Source: Palsa-1233 sp031367105 (GTDB lineage Bacteria; Gemmatimonadota; Gemmatimonadetes; Gemmatimonadales; GWC2-71-9). From it: DNA of 64,000 bases. This document shows positions 60,341 to 64,000 of the stretch, in pieces. The stretch is taken from NCBI GenBank assembly GCA_031367105.1, contig JANLPG010000095.1, forward strand, positions 32,387 through 96,386, in the 5' to 3' direction. A model generated the notes under the pieces. That model had not been told where the DNA came from. It saw only the letters and a program-made list of their open reading frames with translations, and made no database searches. How positions within the stretch are numbered: position 1 is the stretch's first letter; each line of letters starts with the position of its first letter. The position numbers and the translations under genes are program-made.

Positions 60341-61575
60341 ACCGCAGTCTCGATCGGGTGCTGCTGGTGGTGGTCGTAATCCTCGCGATCCTCGGCGTCG
60401 TGGTGTTGTACTCGGCCGGTCAGACCGACCTCAGGACGGGAGCCGAGGGAAAGTGGCTCCGGCAAGTGATGTGGCTCGGCGTGGGGTCGATCTGCGCCGC
60501 ACTCGCGTACCGACTCTCCTTCCGGATCCTTGAATGGGCGGCACCCTGGGCGTACGGCCTCGGCCTCGGATTGCTGCTGTTGACGCTGCTGATCGGACGG
60601 GGCTTCGGCACCGGCGCTGGCAGCAAGAGCTGGCTCGCCATCGGCGACTTCCGGCTCGGACAGCCGGTGGAGGTGGCCAAGCTGGCCACCATCCTGATGC
60701 TGGCGCGCTGGCTGGCGGCCCGCAGGGAACCGCCGACCACGCTCCGCGGCCTCTTCGCCCCGGTGATGATCGCCCTGGTGCCCGCACTCCTGGTGCTCAA
60801 GCAGCCAGATCTGGGAAGCGCCATCGTCTTCGCGGGGATCCTCTTCTCGATGCTCTACTGGGCCGGCGTGGCGCCGTCGCTGCTGGTGCTGCTTGCCTCG
60901 CCGGTGGTGGCGTTGATGCTGGCATGGAACACCGCCCTCTGGAGTGCCTGGATGGTGGTCCTGTTCGCCCTCCTGCTGATCTGGCGACCCTTCATCTTCG
61001 AGGCGATCGCCGTCTACCTTGCCAATTCTGCGATGGGGGTTCTCTACATCGTCGTCTGGAACAAGATGGCTACGTACCAGCAACAACGAATTCTCTCCTT
61101 CCTCAACCCGGAGAGCTATCGGAAAGGACCGGGGTACCAGGCGATCCAGTCGAAGGTGGCGATCGGTTCTGGTGGCTGGTTCGGGACTGGGTTTACGCTC
61201 GGAACCCAGAAGCGCTCTGGGTACATCCCGGAGCACTGGACCGATTTCGTTTTTGCGGTGGTGGGCGAGGAGTTCGGATTTGTTGGCGTGGTAGTTGTGC
61301 TGGGTTTGCTCCTGAGTCTGCTTTTCATCCTGATCCGGATTGCCCGCCGTGCCAGCGACCCGTACGCCTCGCTCTGCGTCTTCGGAATCGTGGGGCTGAT
61401 CTTCACCCACATTTACGAAAACATCGGAATGAGCGTCTCACTGATGCCGATTACCGGGATTCCGCTGCCCTTCTTTTCGTTCGGCGGTTCGTTTCTGGTG
61501 GCAATGTTTATTGCCCTGGGATTCGCATTCCGGGCCTCTGGCGAGGCGAGAGCATCTGGTTATCTTGAGTCCTGA
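60337..61575 (+). CDS. rodA: Peptidoglycan polymerase RodA
   Basis: 412 residues, ten membrane spans of the SEDS family. GAGSKSWLAIGDFRLGQPVEVAKLA (catalytic-loop region), LKQPDLGSAIVF, GSGGWFGTGFTLGTQKRSGYIPEHWTDFVFAVVGEEFGFVG (spaced), and LMPITGIPLPFFSFGGS near the end. Polymerises lipid II with PBP2. ATGA overlap with mrdA closes the elongasome cluster. Confidence 0.97.
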   Translation: MNRSLDRVLLVVVVILAILGVVVLYSAGQTDLRTGAEGKWLRQVMWLGVGSICAALAYRLSFRILEWAAPWAYGLGLGLLLLTLLIGRGFGTGAGSKSWLAIGDFRLGQPVEVAKLATILMLARWLAARREPPTTLRGLFAPVMIALVPALLVLKQPDLGSAIVFAGILFSMLYWAGVAPSLLVLLASPVVALMLAWNTALWSAWMVVLFALLLIWRPFIFEAIAVYLANSAMGVLYIVVWNKMATYQQQRILSFLNPESYRKGPGYQAIQSKVAIGSGGWFGTGFTLGTQKRSGYIPEHWTDFVFAVVGEEFGFVGVVVVLGLLLSLLFILIRIARRASDPYASLCVFGIVGLIFTHIYENIGMSVSLMPITGIPLPFFSFGGSFLVAMFIALGFAFRASGEARASGYLES

Positions 61576-61609
61576 CAACGACTTAGCTGTCAAGGTCTTG
61601 CGCGGTTAC

Positions 61610-61636
61610 GGGTCACTCTGCACCTTGTAGGGTCAC
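61610..61636 (+). repeat. Direct repeat GGGTCAC, two copies 20 bp apart
   Basis: GGGTCAC at 61610-61616 and again at 61630-61636 in the 100-bp gap before accD. Start-to-start distance is 20 bp, i.e. about two helical turns, a spacing often used by dimeric regulators. No known operator recognised. Confidence 0.6.
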
Positions 61637-61675
61637 ATCGGATCTCCCCCGGGGTCTGGTGCTACTCGAGGTACT

Positions 61676-62551
61676 ATGGCCGTCATGGCGTGGTTCAAGA
61701 AGGAGCGCAAGCCCAGAACTGCTCCCCGGGAGCGCTTGGAGATCCCGGCGGATGCCTGGGAAAAATGCGATTCCTGCGGCCATATCGATATTCGCGAAAA
61801 GTTTGAAAAGGCGCTGAATGTCTGCCCGGAATGTGGCATGCACAAGCGCTTCTCGGCGGAGGAATACATCGAGCTCCTCACCGACGATGGCAGTTGGAAG
61901 GAAATGTTCACCAACCTCACCTCGATTGACCCCCTCGATTTCGAGCACTATGCCGACCGACTCGTCGCCGCCCGCAAGAAGGCCTCCAGCTCCGACGCGA
62001 TCTATACCGGTGCGGCCAAGCTTGAGCGGCTGCCGTTGCACCTGGGCGTGATGAATTTCCGGTTTATGGGCGGCTCAATGGGTTCGGTGGTCGGCGAAAA
62101 GATCGCCCGGCTTGCTCGCCGATCGGCGGAGAAGAAAATCCCGCTCGTGCTGGTCTGCACTTCGGGCGGCGCCCGGATGCAGGAGGGTGCGCTCTCGCTG
62201 ATGCAGATGGCCAAGACTTCGGCCGCCATCGCGATGATGAAGCAAGCCGCGGTCCCGTACATCTCGATCCTCACCGACCCAACCACCGGCGGCGTTTCGG
62301 CGTCGTTCGCAATGCAGGGAGATGTGATCCTTGCCGAGCCTGGAGCGGTGATCGGCTTCGCGGGCGAGCGGGTGATCAAGATGACCATCGGCCAGGACCT
62401 TCCCGAGGGGTTCCAGACGGCCGAGTTCCTGCTCGACAAGGGACAAATCGATGATGTGGTGCCGCGCGCCTCGCTGCGCGCGACCACCGCCCGCTTGTTG
62501 CGTCACTTCCAGGGGCACAAGATCCCCGCGAAAGCCGCGGTCGCGGCCTGA
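61676..62551 (+). CDS. accD: Acetyl-CoA carboxylase carboxyltransferase beta subunit
   Basis: 291 residues. N-terminal zinc finger (CDSCG then CPECG, spaced as in AccD), then the crotonase-like half (FMGGSMGSVVGEKIARLARR, TSGGARMQEGALSLMQMAKT, ILTDPTTGGVSASFAMQGD, GFAGERVIKMTI, LDKGQIDDVV). First step of fatty-acid synthesis. ATG 61676 has GAGG 4 nt before; ATG 61685 gives the usual MAWFKKE. The alpha subunit (accA) is not in the window. Confidence 0.97.
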   Translation: MAVMAWFKKERKPRTAPRERLEIPADAWEKCDSCGHIDIREKFEKALNVCPECGMHKRFSAEEYIELLTDDGSWKEMFTNLTSIDPLDFEHYADRLVAARKKASSSDAIYTGAAKLERLPLHLGVMNFRFMGGSMGSVVGEKIARLARRSAEKKIPLVLVCTSGGARMQEGALSLMQMAKTSAAIAMMKQAAVPYISILTDPTTGGVSASFAMQGDVILAEPGAVIGFAGERVIKMTIGQDLPEGFQTAEFLLDKGQIDDVVPRASLRATTARLLRHFQGHKIPAKAAVAA

Positions 62552-62559
62552 CCGTCGCT

Positions 62560-62593
62560 GCCGCCAACTCGCCTCGGTGTGCGGGTTGGCGGC
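62560..62593 (+). other. Long stem-loop in the accD-folC gap
   Basis: GCCGCCAACTCGC (62560-62572) pairs with GCGGGTTGGCGGC (62581-62593), 13 bp with one G-T wobble, 8-nt loop. There is no T-run. It ends 14 bp before the folC GTG, close enough to affect ribosome loading. Confidence 0.65.
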
Positions 62594-62607
62594 GCTCCCA
62601 CCGCCGT

Positions 62608-63849
62608 GTGACCGAAAGCTTCGACAGCGCGCTCGCATATCTCCTCCCGCGCACCACCCGCATCAAATTCGGACTCGCCACGACCGAGGCGCTCCTGAAC
62701 GCGGTGGGTGAGCCGCAGACCCTCTATCCGACGATCCATATCGGTGGGACCAACGGGAAGGGGAGCGTCTCGACGCTGGTGGCATCGGCGCTCCAGGCAC
62801 GCGGCTTCCGGGTCGGGCTCTACACCTCGCCGCATTTGGTCTCCTTCCGCGAGCGGATTCGGGTCAACGGCACGCCGATCAGCGAAACTGCCGTCGCCGC
62901 GTGGACGTCGCACCTCCGCCCCACCATCGAGCAAGTGAACGCGACTTTTTTCGAGGCGACCACGGCCATCGCCCTTGCCGATTTTGCGGCGCGCGAGGTG
63001 GAGATCGCGGTGGTTGAAGTCGGGTTGGGTGGCCGGCTGGACAGCACCAACGTGCTCGTGCCAGTGGTGAGTGCTGTGACGCACATTGCACTCGACCACC
63101 AGAAATATTTGGGAGAGACGCTCGAGGCGATCGCCGTTGAGAAAGCAGGCATTGCCAAGAGCGGGGTGCCGTTCGTGATCGGTGAGCGGAATCCTGCCCT
63201 CGCCGAGCTGTTGCGGGCCGCGGGTCAGGCCACCGTCGGATCGCGGGGGCGCGGTGGCGAGTTCCGGCCGGTAATGGTGCCACCGGGGGTCGAATGGACC
63301 GGCCAGCTGGGGCTCCTGGGGCCTCATCAACGGCGAAACGCCGCCGTGGCGGCTGCCATCCTCACCGCGCTCCCCGAGGGGCTCCAGCCTTCGGCTGGGG
63401 ACGTTGCTGCCGGGTTCGCCAGCGCCCGGCTGGCGGGGCGGCTCGATCGGCGGGGGCGCTGGCTTTTCGATGTCGCCCACAACCCTGACGGGATGGCGGC
63501 CCTGGTCGCGGCGCTCGCAGAGCTGCGGCCGGAACCACCACTGCACGCGCTGGTCTCCATTCTCGGCGACAAGGCCTGGCCCGAGATGCTGGTGGCGCTC
63601 GATCAGGCGATCGATTTCGGGGTTCTGACCGTGGCACCGAGTGCCGACATCCGGCGCTGGGATCTGAGTTGGCTGGAGCGGTGGCTTGCCGATCCGGATC
63701 GCCCGCCGGCGCGGGCTCGCTGGCGGCTGGTGCCCGATTTCGCCGACGCACTCCGGGAGGTGGAACAGGGCGCCGGGACGGTGTTGGTGACCGGCTCCTT
63801 CCACACCGTTGGAGATGTGCTCGAGGCGCGCGGGCTCTCGCCGCTCTGA
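62608..63849 (+). CDS. folC: Folylpolyglutamate/dihydrofolate synthase
   Basis: 413 residues. Mur-ligase fold: HIGGTNGKGSVSTLVASAL (P-loop), VGLYTSPHLVSFRERIRVNG, VEVGLGGRLDSTNVL, THIALDHQKYLGETLEAIAVEKAGI (spread) and FDVAHNPDGMAALVAAL. Adds glutamate to folates and may also make dihydrofolate. GTG start. accD-folC is a common pair. Confidence 0.96.
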   Translation: MTESFDSALAYLLPRTTRIKFGLATTEALLNAVGEPQTLYPTIHIGGTNGKGSVSTLVASALQARGFRVGLYTSPHLVSFRERIRVNGTPISETAVAAWTSHLRPTIEQVNATFFEATTAIALADFAAREVEIAVVEVGLGGRLDSTNVLVPVVSAVTHIALDHQKYLGETLEAIAVEKAGIAKSGVPFVIGERNPALAELLRAAGQATVGSRGRGGEFRPVMVPPGVEWTGQLGLLGPHQRRNAAVAAAILTALPEGLQPSAGDVAAGFASARLAGRLDRRGRWLFDVAHNPDGMAALVAALAELRPEPPLHALVSILGDKAWPEMLVALDQAIDFGVLTVAPSADIRRWDLSWLERWLADPDRPPARARWRLVPDFADALREVEQGAGTVLVTGSFHTVGDVLEARGLSPL

Positions 63850-63887
63850 CGCTGCCGGGAAACCGCCCAGGCGGCGCGGTGTCGGTG

Positions 63888-63893
63888 TATTTT
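63888..63893 (+). promoter_or_regulatory. Possible extended -10 of hisS
   Basis: TG directly before TATTTT (63888-63893), six bases upstream of the hisS ATG. No clear -35. A start point 6-7 nt downstream would coincide with the ATG, so a leaderless message is possible. Confidence 0.35.
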
Positions 63894-63898
63894 GTGCT

Positions 63899-64000
63899 AT
63901 GACCTTCCGGACCCTTCCCGGATTCCGCGACTTCGCACCCGACGACCTGGCGTTCCGGGCCCACATCTTCGGGGTCTGGCGCCGGGTCGCGACGCGATAC
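63899..64000 (+). CDS. hisS: Histidyl-tRNA synthetase, N-terminal start (cut by window edge)
   Basis: Only 34 codons are visible: MTFRTLPGFRDFAPDD then FRAHIFGVWRRVATRY. The PGFRDF(A/L)P opening followed by an IF..WR helix is typical of class II HisRS. HisZ, the paralogue without the catalytic motifs, would look alike here and cannot be excluded. The gene continues past the window. Confidence 0.75.
   Translation, partial: MTFRTLPGFRDFAPDDLAFRAHIFGVWRRVATRY

Noticed and set aside
1..64000. CRISPR array, insertion sequence, prophage or integrase
   Set aside because: No regularly spaced repeats, transposase or integrase motifs were found on either strand.

Overview
The window is a dense, GC-rich (estimated by eye at about two thirds G+C) bacterial chromosome segment made almost entirely of housekeeping genes. 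No insertion sequence, phage gene, CRISPR array or rRNA operon was seen. Peptidoglycan elongation genes (mreBCD, PBP2, RodA), type IV pilin and PilB/GspE genes, a predicted outer-membrane-type protein and secreted proteins whose signal peptides end in Ala-Gln suggest a diderm. Gene order and protein style fit Gemmatimonadota or a neighbouring group; this is an inference and was not tested against a database. Genes are tightly packed. ATGA, GTGA or TGATG stop/start overlaps are the rule, GTG starts are common, and a few genes seem to start at CTG, TTG or with almost no leader. || Layout: (1) 1-10.8 kb: the end of dnaG, a zinc-ribbon coiled-coil protein, recJ, rsmD, coaD, pta, a complete STAS/kinase/PP2C-phosphatase partner-switching trio, rsmA, the redox repressor rex with a Rex operator touching its start codon, a DnaQ-like exonuclease and an MBL-fold hydrolase. 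(2) 10.8-25.6 kb: a promoter and an attenuator-like leader ahead of infC-rpmI-rplT, then pheS-pheT, a small coiled-coil gene, zapA, rny, folD, xseA-xseB, ispA, dxs, nadK and recN. (3) 25.6-31.9 kb: the only accessory-looking part. It holds an unknown exported protein, tRNA-Leu(UAA), and a twice-repeated tail-to-tail pair (pilin-like gene on +, small membrane protein on -), next to a CheY-like receiver and a PilB/GspE ATPase fused to a receiver domain. (4) 32-42 kb: aroA-cmk-rpsA, then an acyl-CoA carboxylase operon (carboxyltransferase, biotin carboxylase, biotin carrier) interrupted by a TPR lipoprotein-like/secreted gene and a TrmA/RlmD-type RNA methyltransferase. (5) 42-50.3 kb: rplM-rpsI, rpsB-tsf-pyrH-frr-uppS-cdsA-dxr-rseP. 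(6) 50.3-64 kb: rpsO-pnp-M16 protease, ald, dut, mreBCD-mrdA-rodA, accD, folC and the start of hisS. || How they fit together: three isoprenoid genes of the MEP route and its downstream steps (dxs, dxr, ispA) plus uppS feed undecaprenyl phosphate to the cell-wall elongation machinery encoded at 56-61.5 kb. aroA, folD and folC serve chorismate and folate. rny and pnp are mRNA decay enzymes. The ribosomal genes sit behind recognisable promoters with leader hairpins. The most promising non-routine material is the pilin/membrane-protein repeat with the PilB-receiver fusion, the apparently leaderless Rex-controlled rex gene, and several genes whose only sensible start codon is CTG or another non-standard codon.
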